From NCBI RefSeq assembly GCF_036324505.1, contig NC_086368.1:2108001-2172000 (forward strand): a stretch of 64,000 bases of DNA, in the 5' to 3' direction. The notes beneath the pieces are model-generated. The model was not told the origin of the DNA and did not search any database. It saw only the letters and a list, made by a program, of their open reading frames with translations. The position numbers and the translations under genes were made by a program. Each line of letters starts with the position of its first letter. Position 1 is the first letter of the stretch. Positions 45,321-57,824 of the stretch are shown here, one piece after another. This DNA comes from Eleginops maclovinus. Its lineage: Eukaryota; Chordata; Actinopteri; Perciformes; Eleginopidae.

Positions 45321-45428
45321 ACAGTCATCAATTATATGTCTACAATTTCTTCAAAACGTGCTTTTACCTTTGTATGTATTTTGACAACTGAAAATGAAAT
45401 TCATTATGACTGTTTGTCTTTCTTCCAG

Positions 45429-45577
45429 TGGCCATTATGTTAAAGGATGACTACTTTGTTCGGGGAGCAGGCCTACCAGGGAGGTTTAAGGCAGAAAAAG
45501 TGGAGTTTCATTGGGGTCCTAACAATGGATCTGAAGGCTCCGAACACAGCATCAATGGTCATCGGTACCCTGTGGAG
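45429..45577 (+). CDS. ptprg: ptprg coding exon B, carbonic-anhydrase-like domain
   Basis: A 149-bp exon following TTCTTCCAG (acceptor AG 45427-45428) and ending before GTAAGC (donor at 45578), phase 1 in and phase 0 out. With the last G of exon A it reads [18 protein letters not shown], then [10 protein letters not shown], a sequon NGS, SEHSING and ending YPVE, matching the order in PTPRG. In active carbonic anhydrases the HFHWG segment carries two zinc-binding histidines; here the first is Glu (VEFHWG), so the domain should not bind catalytic zinc, as known for PTPRG/PTPRZ1, where it is a contactin-binding module. The next exon, expected to continue the domain, is not in the window. Confidence 0.93.
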
Positions 45578-46496
45578 GTAAGCATTTTTTACCAAGCATA
45601 AACATTGGTTTTTGATTTGGTTTTAGATTAGAATACAGATTTTGAGACCTCCTTAATTGATTTCTAATGGGACTTTCTCGAGTCTGGAGATTGGATAGCA
45701 GATATATGCTTAGAGCTTCAATAGGATCAGCAATCATAGCTTAGTGTAATGACTGAAACACCTCTCTATAAAGGCAAACAGCACTTTGTTCATTTATTTT
45801 GAACAAAAAGAGGTGCGAGTGCCAAAAACAAAAACCTGGAATATTTGAAAGCAATGCTACTCAGTACTTTAATATTCAAATAAACAGTAGACAGATCATC
45901 TATGGAGGTCAGGGTGCATGTTTTTGACTTCACAAGCTTCCTGTCCAAACCTAGCTTGTTGCAGTACAAAGTTAAAAGTCTAACTTATATGAAAGATTTA
46001 AGTATTAATGCTGGCCACATACACATTTGTCCCTGGGTTTGAGTGTGTTTTTATGTGCAGCTGTCAGTCTCTTGAAGGCTGAAATGTCAGCCATCTCAGC
46101 TTGGACTCCTCGTAGAGCACTGCCTCTTTGCTGTGGCTGGCCAAACAATTGAATATGTATTATTTGACATTTGGCAGATCAGCACACTGACAGTTGAGCT
46201 TGATCTTGTAATCCATTCCTTCCACTTCAAACTCCTTTTCTTCCTGCAAACCTTTCAACAAAGTCGCATAAAAGTGTCTTTGTGTCAGTGGTTGCCTGTG
46301 TGGAATTGATGCATTTGTTCTCACTAGTCCGTTTAGAAATATTGCTTACCTTGTCTGCTGCAGGAGAACTCAGAGATTCTGCTGAAAACACAAAAACTCC
46401 TATATCCCTGCATGAAGCTTTCTGGGGCTGCTGTTTTTAAACTGCTAGAGTTATCATATGCCATCAAAATTCATTTAGCAGCAAGACGTCAGCGAG

Positions 46497-46526
46497 GGAA
46501 AGCACACACGCACGCACACGCACACG

Positions 46527-46570
<44 letters not shown>
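46497..46570. repeat. (CA)n microsatellite with CACG steps
   Basis: Starts with ACACACGCACGCACACGC, then pure CA. Confidence 0.95.
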
Positions 46571-47462
46571 TTCAGCAGTACGGCTCTGTCATGGGCTATG
46601 TTTCCATTCAGTTTAAACACTCCCCAAAACCCCAGGACACAGATGATTCGTTTCCATGAAGTTTACTGGGAATCTTGTGAACCTGTAAACACAGAACAAT
46701 GAGATATGGTCAAGCTAACCAAATAGCAAGCAACGGTAAAGCAGAAAGCTAACTTTAGCACTAACTTAGCCTAGCAACACAATTAGTGTCTTAGCCGTCT
46801 GAATATACTCACAAACTCAAAATACTTGACGACGTAATGTTATAACATGCATTTATGCTTACAGACTTTGCCTTAGCAAAGAGAGAGAAAGAATAGCCTT
46901 TAACTGAGGAGCTGATGACTGGATGTGCTCACACAACTGTATCTGATCGCGGCACGGCAAATTTACGTCCTGTCTCCCAGCATGCACTGCTTATATATTG
47001 CCATGGTTGCGAAAATAAACAAATCGCATTAAACTATGATAGCAGAGTAACAAACACATGTCTTTCTTTTTTTTTTTAACAATATCTTTTTTATTCAAGA
47101 AAGGTAGTACAATACAGGATGTATTTAAATACTATGTCTTGAATTGTTTTTTACATTATTTGTCAAACAAATCCCGCCCACCCACAATAATACTGCGGTA
47201 AAAAGAATAAAAATAAATAATAATAAAAAATACATACTCATAATGAACATAATTCAGAATACTAACATTAATAGAGAAATAAATTTAATTTAAAAAAAAA
47301 ATGATAATAATAATTAAAAAAATATATAAATTAATAAAAACAATGGAGGAGGAGGAGGGGGGGCATTCCGCACTCTATTACATGCCTTTAGTTATGCTTG
47401 GTCAAAACAAAACACATCAGGGCCCAACTGTCCTACGGGAGGGTGTTGAGCCTGTCAAAATA

Positions 47463-50400
47463 CTAAATCAATGGGTCCCATATTTTGTGAAATGTTCGTA
47501 TTGATCCTCTGGTGAAGTACTGAATTTTCTCTAATTTCAGGAAAAACATTAGGTCGCTGAGCCAGACAGACACTATAGGAGGATCAGGAGATTTCCACTG
47601 TAAGACTATTCTTCTACGGGCTAGCAAGGAGGCAAAAGCGAAAGCATTCTTCTTATCAGTGGTCAGCAAGCTCTCATCAATAAATACTCCAAAGATGGCC
47701 ATTTCTGCAGAGGGTTTCACTTTGGTATTAAATGCATCGTTCAAAGTTTTGCAAATAGATGACCAAAATTCTCTTAATTTAGGACAGGTCCAAAACATGT
47801 GAGCCATATTTGTTGGTGCTAATTTACAGCGCTCACAGCTATCTTGGATGTCAGGATACATTTTGGATAGTTTGGACTTGGTGTAATAGATTCTGTGAAA
47901 AACCTTGAACTGTATCAGGCTGAGATGGGCACAGGATGATGTTCCATTAACTCTAACCTGAGCGCAGTCCCAGACTGCTTCAGATATGTCCATCCCAAGT
48001 TCTTCAGCCCATTTAGTTCTAAGCCAGTCTAGTGACGTTTCTTGAAGGGAAGTAATTATATTTGAGATGTTTGAGATCTGTCTCTTGTGCTGAATGGGGG
48101 CCCGCAAAATCATCTCAAGTCCTGAATCCGTTGGTAAAGCAGGAAATGTTGCACTCTGGCTTTGAATAAAGTGACGGACCTGAAAGTATCTAAATAAGCT
48201 TGACCGCTGTAAGTGAAATTTTTCAGAAAGATCAGTAAAAGTGCCAAAAAGACCATCTATGTAAAAGTTGTAGCATATAGCCAGACCATTTCTATGCCAC
48301 AATGTGAAGGTGTTGTCGATTCTGGCTGCAGGGAAGAGGTGGTTGTCGCAAATTGGGCTATACACAGAGAAATCTTTAAGCTTGAATTTTTGTCTGAATT
48401 GTGCCCATATTTTAAGAGTGGAAGTTACCACTGGGCTTGATGAGAACTTGGATGGTGAGAATGGTAATTTTGCTGTAATTAAAACAGAGAGTGAGGTAGA
48501 AATGCAAGAGTTTGCCTCAATTTTGCACCAATCCAGTTCTGGAGCCTGATACCAGTATATTACTTTTTGTATATTGGACGCCCAGTAATATTTTTTCATA
48601 TTGGGAAGTGCTAAGCCACCCTGGTCTCTAGGTCTTTCCAAAAGTTCTCTACGGATTCTAGGATTTTTGCCAGCCCATAAGAATGAAGAAATTAACTTAT
48701 CCAAAGACTGGAAGAAAGAATTAGACAAAAAGACTGGGAGACATTGAAATAGATACAAAAATCTAGGTAAGACGTTCATCTTTATACAATTAACTCTACC
48801 TGTAAGAGATAAGAAAAGGAAAGACCATCTCTTTAAATCTGCTTCCAATTTGAGTAAGAGGGGTTTGAAATTATTTTCATAAAGATCAGAGAAAACACTG
48901 TTGACTTGTATCCCTAAGTATTTAAAGCCAGTCTTTGACATACGGAAAGGGAGTTCATTGTCTAATATCTGAAGGGCTAGATTATTGACTGGAAAGTATT
49001 CACTTTTGGAAAGGTTCAATTTGTAACCTGAGAAAAGTCCAAAGTCATTTAGGATATTAATAATGTTAGGAACGCATGACGCTGGATCTGAAATATAAAG
49101 CAGCAGATCATCTGCATATAAAGAGACTCGGTATTCAGTTTCCATCCTATGGATTCCAAGAATGTCGGGGGCTGTTCTGAACTTAACTTAACTAGTGCGA
49201 ATAGCAAAGGGCTGAGGGGACATCCCTGACGTGTGCCCCTTGACAGAGGGAATAGTTGGGAAGATAATTTATTAGTAATTACTGATGCTTTAGGAGCGGT
49301 GTATAATAAGCGGATCCAAGAAATGAAATCAGAGCCGAAACCAAATCTCTCCAAGACAGTAAATAAATAACACCACTCAACTCTATCAAATGCTTTTTCA
49401 GCATCCAGGGAGACAACAACTTCGGGTATCTTCCTGGACTCTGCAGAATGTATAACACTTTGGAGTTTGCGTATATTTGTGAAGGAGTGACGGCCTCTCA
49501 TGAATCCAGTTTGTTCTATTGAGATGATTTGGGATATTACATTATCTAATCTTGAGGCAAGAAGTTTAGCTAAAATCTTGACATCCAAGTTTAGCAGGGA
49601 TATAGGTTGGTAGGACCCACAATCAAGTGGGTCCTTGCCTGGCTTTAAAATAAGTGAAATGGATGCCTCAGTCAGAGTCTGTGGTAAATGATTCTGATTA
49701 AAAGAATGATTAAACATTTCAAGTAGGATGGGAGCAAGTTGAGAAGAGAATCTTTTTTTAAATTCCACAGGATAGCTGTCAGGCCCTGGTGATTTGCCAC
49801 TTTGCATTTTCTGAATGGAATCAACAATCTCCTGCAGATATATGGGTTTATCAAGATTATCTTTAGCAGCCGCATCTATATTTGGTATATCTATACTATC
49901 CAAGAAAGTTATCATGTTTGAGTTATCTTGTGGGGACGTAGATGTATATAGTTCCGAGTAAAATTCTTTAAAAGCATTATTAATTTCAACTGGGTCTATG
50001 GTCAATGACTGTGGAGTATTGCGAATCTGTGGGATTAAACGAGATGCGGCTCTACATTTCAGCTGATAGGCCAAGAGACGGCCTGCTTTCTCCCCATGCT
50101 CGGGACCACAGCTGATGTTTCTCAGTTCTTTCTGTTGACAATAAATCATATTGAGATTTCAGTGCAACTCTCTTTTTAAATAACTCTGGAGTTGGGGTGG
50201 TGGAATATTGCTGGTCTGTGCATCTTATTGACTCAATGAGTTCTTGTTCCTTCTGATTTCTCTTTTTATTGCGTGAAATAGTGTATGATATAATCTCCCC
50301 TCTTATAACAACTTTTAGCGTCTCCCATAAAGTAGATGGAGATATGGAGTCTGACTGGTTAAATAGCATAAAGTCATCTATCGCCTTAGATATGTGATCG

Positions 50401-51224
50401 CAAAAGTGACTATCTGTCAGAAGGGCTGTATTTAATCTCCAGGCGCTATGCTGCGTCAGATTTTGAGCGAATAAAAGATCAAGAGACACTGGTGCATGAT
50501 CTGACTCAACAATGGCAGTGTACTCTGTATTCTTGACAGCAGGAAGAAGTGTTTTATCAATTCAGAAAAAATCTATCCTACTATACGTACGATGAACGTG
50601 TGAGAAAAAGGAGAATTCCTTTTTGTGTGGATAGAAGAACTTCCATGGATCAACACTACCCGTCTTATCTAAAAATTCACTAAGAGCTTGAGACATTTTG
50701 GAGCGTGCTAAAGTCTTAGGGTTGGAGCGATCCATGGCTGGATCCATAACAGTGTTAAAGTCACCAGCAAGAATTAGCCTATGTGAATTCAAATTTGGAA
50801 TAAGAGAAGTAAGTTTATTTATGAAGCTGAAATCGTCCCAATTTGGGGCGTATATGCTTGCTAGAACTACTGGAGTATTAAAGAGTGACCCTGATACTAT
50901 TACAAATCGTCCTTGGGGGTCTGAGATTGTTTGGGATGGCGTAAACAATATTATTTTTTTATGAATTAAGATTGCTGTCCCCCTTGCTTTAGTGTTGAAG
51001 TTAGAATGGAAACTCTGTCCAACCCAGTTCTTCCAAAGCCTGACCTGGTCTACTATTTTCAAATGCGTCTCTTGCAAAAATATTACTTCTGCATTAAATT
51101 TCTTTAAGTGGGAAAATATCTATGCTCTCTTATTTGGCCCATTCATTCCTTTTACATTCCAAGTAATAAAACGAGTTGGTGTTGCACCTACTTCAGCCCT
51201 AACATTATTCATATCATAAGACAT
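47463..51224 (-). pseudogene. L1-type ORF2, endonuclease/reverse transcriptase, broken
   Basis: Reads from ATG at 51224-51222: start of the AP-like endonuclease (FITWNVKGMNG, FLQETHL, ILAGDFNTVMDP, SRIDFF, ESDHAP), then the linker, reverse transcriptase (KSPGPDSYPVEF, TGFMRGRHSFTNIR, VSLDAEKAFDRVEW, TRQGCPLSPLLFA, YADDLLLY at about 49119-49099) and the C-terminal cysteine region (CERCKLAPTNMAHMFWTC). Breaks: TAG at 51120-51122, TGA at 50562-50564, a frameshift near 50105 and another, probably with a small deletion, near 49190. Everything downstream of 49145 is open for 560 codons. Not functional, but the catalytic box is intact. Confidence 0.92.
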
Positions 51225-51750
51225 GTTCTGTTAAAAAGAAAAAGAACATAAGAGAGTGCGCCCCGTAATATATGTCAATAACCTCCAGAAACAAAAGCAT
51301 CATAAAAAACAAAGTAAAATCCCATTTAGCAGTATACAAACTCCATTCAGTACAAAATAAACAATCAGTCATCTTAGAAATTGGACCACTCCCAACCCTC
51401 ATCCTTCCTATGTCTGCCTCTAGAACAAGAGCAGACTGCAGGCTCACTCCTAACTCCCGAATTTTCCGGTACATCCTCTCCTACCATAAACTGTGAAGGG
51501 CCTTTGACCATTAACAATGTGAAACAGAATAGCATAAAACAAAACTCTCAGGTTGTAACCTTAACCACAAAGCACAAGTAATCAAATAACCAAAACATCC
51601 ATCAGTCACGTAGACCGCGTACATAAAAAGAGAAAGAAACGGCTCGGCTAGATTAGCATTAGCTCAAGGTAAAGGGTTGACCCAGTCTAATATCCAACAG
51701 GTGGCAGTCGGTGGCCAATCTCGCTTGAAACAATAATAGCTACGAATGAC

Positions 51751-52160
51751 TAGGGTGACCAGATTTGAGGTGGCGAAAAAGAGGACACTTGCGATTGTTG
51801 GGGGGTGGGGGGAAGCGCCAGTCAAGTTAAGTACACGCTTAATGGTCCCAACAGTGAAAACCGGGCGTTTTCATGAATTTATAAAACCCCCCACTTGCGA
51901 TTGTTGGGGGGTGGGGGGAAGCGCCAGTCAATTTAAGTACTCGCTTAATGGTCCCAACAGTGAAAACCGGGCGTTTTCATGAATTTATAAAACCCCCCAC
52001 TTGCGATTGTTGGGGGGTGGGGGGAAGCGCCAGTCAATTTTTAATGGTCCCAACAGTGAAAACCGGGCGTTTTCATGAATTTATAAAACCCCCCCGGATG
52101 CTCCGGACAGGACGTAAAATGAGGACATGTCCGGGCAAAAGAGGACGTTTGGTCACCCTA
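51751..52160. mobile_element. hAT MITE nested in the LINE
   Basis: Starts TAGGGTGACCA and ends TGGTCACCCTA (perfect 11-bp inverted ends), flanked by CGAATGAC on both sides (51743-51750 and 52161-52168), an exact 8-bp duplication typical of hAT. Sub-terminal GAGGACA words are also inverted. It lies in the ORF1-ORF2 spacer of the LINE, so it inserted after the LINE. Confidence 0.92.
51786..52094. repeat. 106-bp tandem repeat inside the hAT MITE, 2.9 units
   Basis: CACTTGCGATTG starts units at 51786, 51892 and 51998. Each has a GGGGGGTGGGGGG run, GTGAAAACCGGGCG and a closing C-run. The third unit lacks about 10 bp (TAAGTACTCGC-type block). Confidence 0.93.
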
Positions 52161-52360
52161 CGAATGACACTTACCAGAAAGAAAACGGTTCAATAATCGG
52201 ACTATATAGTTCCCATAACCCAGCAGGTTAGGCAAAATAAAAGATTAACTCAAAGGGCAAGTTCCCATTTTCTAGATAGAAAAGTTATTCAGACGCGTTA
52301 GCAGTAAGCTAGCTTCCAGCGAAGGTGCCTGACTCCACAGGCTATCAGTCCAAAGTCTGG

Positions 52361-53233
52361 TTAGTTGTCTTCACGCGTTACCTCTTGGTCATAGAAAGCC
52401 TTTGCTTCCTCCGGTGTGTTGAATCTGAAGGTCTTCCCGTATAGTGTGACTCGCAGGATGGCAGGATAAAGTAGCTGGAATTGTATCCCCTTTGTGTAAA
52501 AGGCTTGTTTGATGTCGTTGAATCCTGCACGTCTCCTAGACAAACTGACGCTGAAGTCTGGGTATATTCTCAGGGTAGCATTTCGGTATGTAGTTGTGTG
52601 CTGTCTAGCCCATTGCAGCAATCGTTCCTTTTCTTGGAATCGGTGAAAACATACCACGTACGGACGCGGGGGTAGACCAGCTTTTTCAGGCTTTTTGCCG
52701 ACTCTGTGCGCTCTCTCCAGAGCAGGGGTAGATTCAAACAGCACATTGCCCGTAATCTCCATCAACATGTTCGACATGAATTTAACAGTGTCCTCATCCC
52801 CCTCACTGCCTTCTGGAATATTTACAATCCTCAAATTGGCTCTGCGTGATCGATTTTCTAAGTCGTCAACACGATCCAAGAGTGTAGCATTCTGGGTGCG
52901 CAGAGTTTTGATAGCGGCTTCGGCTTCAAAAACCTTGTCAAAGTTATCACCTGCTAGGGATTCCGTTGTAGTCAGGCGTTGTTGAAAGCTGTCCACGGTC
53001 TCTTTTAGGGCATTCACCGAAGTGTGCAACGGTCCAAGAGATGCCTGAATGAGTGTAGAAATGTCTTCTTTTAAACTAGCGCGTTGTTTAGACAGTTCTT
53101 CCACCAGTTGAGTCATGGTTATACCCTCGTCTTTGGAAGAGCGGTCGCTAGCAGGAGAAGCCATGGCTGCTAGCTTGTTAGCAATGGTGTTTCGTGTGGT
53201 CAAACCAGCCTGTTTTTGTCTGGAAGTAGGCAT
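52361..53233 (-). CDS. L1-type ORF1 RNA-binding protein
   Basis: An open frame of 290 codons starting at the Met of MPTSRQKQAG; ten codons upstream are also open but less likely used. N-terminal basic tail, coiled-coil region with heptad hydrophobics (about residues 40-125: LKETVDSFQQRL, AAIKTLRTQNATLLDRVDDL), then the RRM-like part (RRANLRIVNIPEGSEG, ALERAHRVGKK, PYVVCFHRFQEKERLLQWAR) and the C-terminal domain (LRIYPDFS, SLSRRRAGFNDIKQAFY). This order is the L1 ORF1p (Transposase_22) pattern: a trimeric nucleic-acid chaperone that packages LINE RNA. Open despite the broken ORF2. Confidence 0.9.
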   Translation of the reverse strand: MPTSRQKQAGLTTRNTIANKLAAMASPASDRSSKDEGITMTQLVEELSKQRASLKEDISTLIQASLGPLHTSVNALKETVDSFQQRLTTTESLAGDNFDKVFEAEAAIKTLRTQNATLLDRVDDLENRSRRANLRIVNIPEGSEGDEDTVKFMSNMLMEITGNVLFESTPALERAHRVGKKPEKAGLPPRPYVVCFHRFQEKERLLQWARQHTTTYRNATLRIYPDFSVSLSRRRAGFNDIKQAFYTKGIQFQLLYPAILRVTLYGKTFRFNTPEEAKAFYDQEVTREDN

Positions 53234-53391
53234 TAGTTGCGTGTGGCAATACAACGCAACCAAATACTTATATAACTTCAGTCCTGAGATCCTGATATTA
53301 AATTTGATAAAGTAACATGCAAGTTAGGTCAGAGCTCCTCACACATGCTGCCTACTCCAACATGGTCGAAACCGAAAACCAACAAACACAT

Positions 53392-55700
53392 TTCTAAAGG
53401 CATAACAGGCTCCATCCTTTAAGGACACAACTGATACTGATATTTCAGCAGTTATTTCAGGCATATGTTTGTCGTTCGAAATGGGATTTTTATATCCAAA
53501 AAACAAACAAAATGATATTATGAAACTGATGTTATGTGGTGCGCCAACAGAATAATTGCAGACTTGTTCAAAGTTTGAATTAGAATACCGTGGAAAACCT
53601 TTAGCCTGTTTCAGGAGAGCTGGGTTTTGAAGATCTTCTGTATGCTCTTTGAGTTTATCTGGAAAAAGTTTTTGAGAGACACAGCAAAGTGGTTAGGCAT
53701 AAGTCAGAATACACTCAGCTTCCAATAAAAAAGTATTACTGCTGATACTTTATGATTTGAAGGAGGGAGCAAACACCTGCTCCCCCCATTCCTTTCGTTT
53801 TAGCTTTTATTATATTTAACCTTTAACCATTAACCTGGCTTTATGACTCCTTTCTTTCTTTATTTCTTCTCTGTTTATTTCCTATAGTTTGTTTCTGTTA
53901 TTCTTTCCTTCTTTTTTAATTATTCTATTCTTACTGTTCCATTCCCTTTCTCCCGTCTCTGCAACTCACTGTGCTGCAGTGGGCGGTGGGAGAGAGGAGC
54001 GCTCTTGTGCTTTCTGAGTGCTCCACATGAATGATGTATGATTTACAAGCCTTGCCATTAGGTAATTGTAGCATAATAGGGCCCTTGAATGGCATGATGA
54101 AGTAGGGACCTGCTGTTCCCCTACCTGCTGTTTTAAACAGTAATGCTCTGGTTAATATGCCAGGCAGCACTGCACACACCCTGAGTGTGTCACTCATCCT
54201 GTGTGTGTATGCACACACCTCTGTCCTGTACATTTTGATTCCACTGTGCTTTGCATCAGAAGTCACATGAAACTGGGTCCCATGTTTAGACTAGTTAACG
54301 GACCAGATAATGCTGCTAATTGCCTCGGGCCCCAGGAAGTCTGGTCAGGCTTACTATTGTTGGAGCCAATTGACTTGAAAATATGTTTGGAAATATGTTC
54401 ACCAATAATCAAGTGCTATATGTTTCACTTGGTTGATTGAAGCTTGAAGCCATATTAATGTTATTGGATTTATGTTTGGAGGGTTCTTATTTCATATCAT
54501 ATCCTGAAGTTGGGTAATATCTCAAAGGATATGTTTTACAATTCAGTTGTTGTACAGTATAAACCATTAGGGCATATCTGTAATGTGGACAGTAAAGATG
54601 AAGATCAGTCGATTAGTGCTAAACAAAGCTTAGGGCTGCTGGCGATATCTTTTTATTTAGCGTTCATGTATGAGAGTGGTATGTAATCTAACTCCTGGCA
54701 TGCAGGCTATATTAAAAATGATATAATACCTGGAAAACAATTGTAGTCACACATTGTGTTCTAGTATGAAATTGTCTGTAGTGTCTCAAAGTCGCAGTTT
54801 GATTCATGGTATAGTACAAACGTGTAAATTTAACTCGTCTTTTTTTATTTTGCCAGTCAACATAAGCTTTAATTGCGTGGGGCAATTTCTGTTCAACCAT
54901 ACGGTTGAATATTATACACAATGCTATTACTCCTCACTGTTTGTGTGTTTTCTGCACCAATGACATGAACCGCACACTCCCCACTGTTCAATTATACACA
55001 ATTGGTCTAAAACAGCTCATGATTTGTTTGGTAGCCCTGGTGAAAAAAAATAATCCATGAAACTGCAAATTAAATTTAATATATGTGTTCAGCACTTATT
55101 AGGAAGCACGATGTGAGTTGCATTCAGTTTCCAACAGCGGCAATTTCACACAAAACCCTTCTGACATCAGGCAAGAAAAACAACAGCACACTGATAGCCC
55201 GTGATTATATTTATGCCTGTTTCAGCCTGAATGGCAGAGAAAGTGCTTGCTTTGCTTTTGAGGTTAGTAATTGATTTAACCTGAGCCAGTAGGCAGAAGG
55301 CCTATGTAATTTATTTCCTGGTAAACCTAATAGCTGGATCACAGCATGCAGTGGGGATGGGGGTGTGATGGTGGTTGATGGGATGCTTTACATGAATTTG
55401 CCTTTAACAAGTGAAGTGAAAAAAGTGGAATTAATGTGATAAAATATATTTTTCACACTTTGTTTGACTGAATTTGGGGAGAATGGTTTAATTAATCTAA
55501 AACAAAAACCCTCTAAATATTTAATCTACAAATGCCACAGCTGTGTACAAAACAAATGTTATTACCGTAATTAGCACTTCATGATGATGTGATTATTTGA
55601 TGATTAAATTACTTAACCCGAAATGGGCAATCACATATTAATATTTAGAAAAATAATTGATTGATATTTTTCTACATAACACCTATATGACCTTGTTCTT
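53392..55700. other. Unassigned intronic DNA
   Basis: No gene or clear transposon recognised. The block at about 55040-55320 is unique-looking and might be a conserved non-coding element (weak). Confidence 0.4.
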
Positions 55701-55955
55701 ACAGCCATATTACACATTAATGTAGCCCTATTACAACATTATTTAATCCACATTTTTCCAATGTTAGACCACTATAACACCCCTAAATACACCCTCATTA
55801 GACCCATATTTTGCTCATGTTACACCTATTTTACACTATTATTACACCGTAAATACACTGACCCATTACGCATCAATAAACTTTCATTATACCATAGTTA
55901 CACCATTAATTACACTGTTATTATTAGATCCAAATTACACCAATATTACATGGTT
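55701..55955. repeat. Degenerate ATTACACC-type repeat
   Basis: Many variants of TTACACC/TTAGACC spaced about 10-20 bp apart, such as CATTATACCATAGTTACACC. An old tandem array. Confidence 0.55.
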
Positions 55956-56530
55956 TAGTTGAATACTTGATTCTGATTGGTCAATTCAGAACATGTGACA
56001 CGTTGTTAATCCAGTGGTGCAGACCGCTGTCAAGGACTATATTGACAGTTGCTAAGGAAGATCAAGAAAGAGAAAGGAAAAAAGGGGAAAAGACGTAGCG
56101 CTGGACGTCAGATATATCACCAGAAGAATACAGACAGGAAGCAAACATTCTAACAGGAACACGGTCTGGGCTCTGCAGGGTTTAAGGACTTGTTAGTGGA
56201 TCAGAAACTGTGAACAGACTTGAACATTTACAGAAAACCTCGGACCAGTGCTGCAGTAAAGTTGATGTTGTCGCCATTCCAGCCGTTGGTGCGCCGTGGA
56301 ACAGAGTTTTTTTTTTTTCTTAGCGGAAGAAATGCGATCATTTTTGAGTGAATAAAATAAATTCAATTCATTTTGGGAGTCGAGTCGTTAGTTTGTTTAG
56401 TATCTGCCCGTGTAATAAGCTGATCAAAGTTCCTCTGCTCTGCGTCGGGCTCCCTGATCAGCCTGTCGGGTGTTCTTTTCCCCATAATGACCGCCTCGCT
56501 GCACATTATCCCTTACAGTATATATTAGAA
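55956..56530. repeat. Dispersed fish repeat, about 570 bp
   Basis: Starts near TGGTTTAGTTGAATACTTGA followed by TTCTGATTGGTCAATTC and runs to about GCACATTATCCCTTACAG. I recall this as a high-copy teleost element; no coding frame. The superfamily is not determined from the ends. Confidence 0.4.
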
Positions 56531-57379
56531 ACATATAACACTGTTATAACACTCATTTTACACATGGACACAGCCTGTCAAATGACTGTTTCCCCCAGAA
56601 ACTATGTAAGGGTTCATGTAATGCGTCACAACTTGTGCTAAATAGCACATTAGCCTTTTAGATTATTTAGTTTTTACTGATTTGGTACATTCAGAAATCC
56701 AACTCCACTTTTATTTTGATAAAAATATCGGCACCACTCTATGTGGCTACCTCCCACTGTAACGCCTCCCCCCGTCCGGCCCCCCACAGCAGGTGAGAGT
56801 GCTATCAGGCTAGCTGGCCAGGCGCTAAGCTATCCATTCTGTGTGAGTGCCTCTTGCTGAGGCTCGTTTTTATCTCCACCCCCTCCCAAGCTTCGAAGAC
56901 GTGATAAACGAGGAGCAAAAGGGATGAAAAGATGGAGGAGGATGGGACGAGTGTGTGTGTGTGGCTCCAGAACTTGCTCTGCTAGCTTTTACCCACCTGC
57001 CTAGATAAGAGAGGCACTGTAAATTAACACGCGATAGGGGGGGGGGGGGGACCAGAGCATGGGCGATGTGTGTGTGGGGATTGGGGGGGGGGGGGGGGGG
57101 GGGCGGTTCTGTGCACTCATTCACACACATTTACACACACACTTCCTCTCTTTGCTTTGCCGCAGGTATCCAAGATAAAGATGTGTCATTGATGAATGGG
57201 ATTTTTTTTTCCATCAACCTTTGCTGTGTGGGAAATGGAAAGTGCATCCCGGCCCCTAAATCATCAGATGAATGATGATAACACCGGGCAGCGCTTCTCA
57301 TTTTGTCGCACTATTTGTCTGCAAAGCTCCGTATGCAAACTGTTTGTTTCTATCAGCGCTTATATATATATTGTGTGTG
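56531..57379. other. Unassigned DNA with G-runs before the hAT element
   Basis: Contains G-runs at about 57038-57050 and 57084-57103 and short TG/CA tracts. At 57165-57340 a non-repetitive block with ATTTGTCTGCAAAGC and GTATGCAAACTG words could be regulatory, but this is weak. Confidence 0.4.
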
Positions 57380-57824
57380 CAGTGCCGCTGCTAGCCATTT
57401 TGGTGCCCTAAGCATAATTCCTTCATGATGCCCTCCCCCCCCCCCCCCCCCCCCCCCAATAAAAAAACATTCGCGGAAAAGTTTAACTTTTTTATTACCA
57501 AACATATAAAACAATAGCAGCAGCAAACACACAGCAAAACAACAAACTTTGACATTTGAAAGTGCAAACTTTCCTTCAGTAACTTTGAATAAATTACACT
57601 AAATAACATCAATAAGTACAATCAATAAAATCTTAAATAAAACAAAGATTTAGAGGACGAAAAGTCACAACTTTACTTACTTTGTAAACAGTAAGGCTTT
57701 GTAGAACAGCTAAAACACATTCAAGTAAAGTGCAAAAAAAGTGTTATCAAAATAAATCAAGGACATCCTTTTTGAGAGAGCATAATGCTATTCTTTAACA
57801 ATCAAGCATTTCTCTATAAAGACT

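Larger units (their letters stand above)
24963..45428 (+). other. ptprg: ptprg intron between exons A and B, 20.5 kb
   Basis: Bounded by GT at 24963 and AG at 45427-45428. Roughly two thirds of it is transposable-element sequence: an L1-type fragment split by an LTR element, the BEL/Pao element, a nested MITE cluster and others. The part from 24963 to 26246 is unassigned. Confidence 0.85.
47060..53380 (-). mobile_element. Full-length but inactive L1-type LINE
   Basis: A 6.3-kb minus-strand non-LTR element. The 5' end lies near 53380, ORF1 at 52361-53233, ORF2 at 47463-51224, and the 3' end at an A-rich tail (T run at 47065-47077 on the plus strand) with an AATAAA-like signal just inside. The flanks repeat AACAAACACAT (47049-47059 and 53381-53391), an 11-bp perfect core of the target duplication made by target-primed integration. 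ORF1 is open; ORF2 carries several lesions. A hAT MITE sits in the spacer between the ORFs. L1-type by its ORF1 and endonuclease-reverse transcriptase order. Confidence 0.93.
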
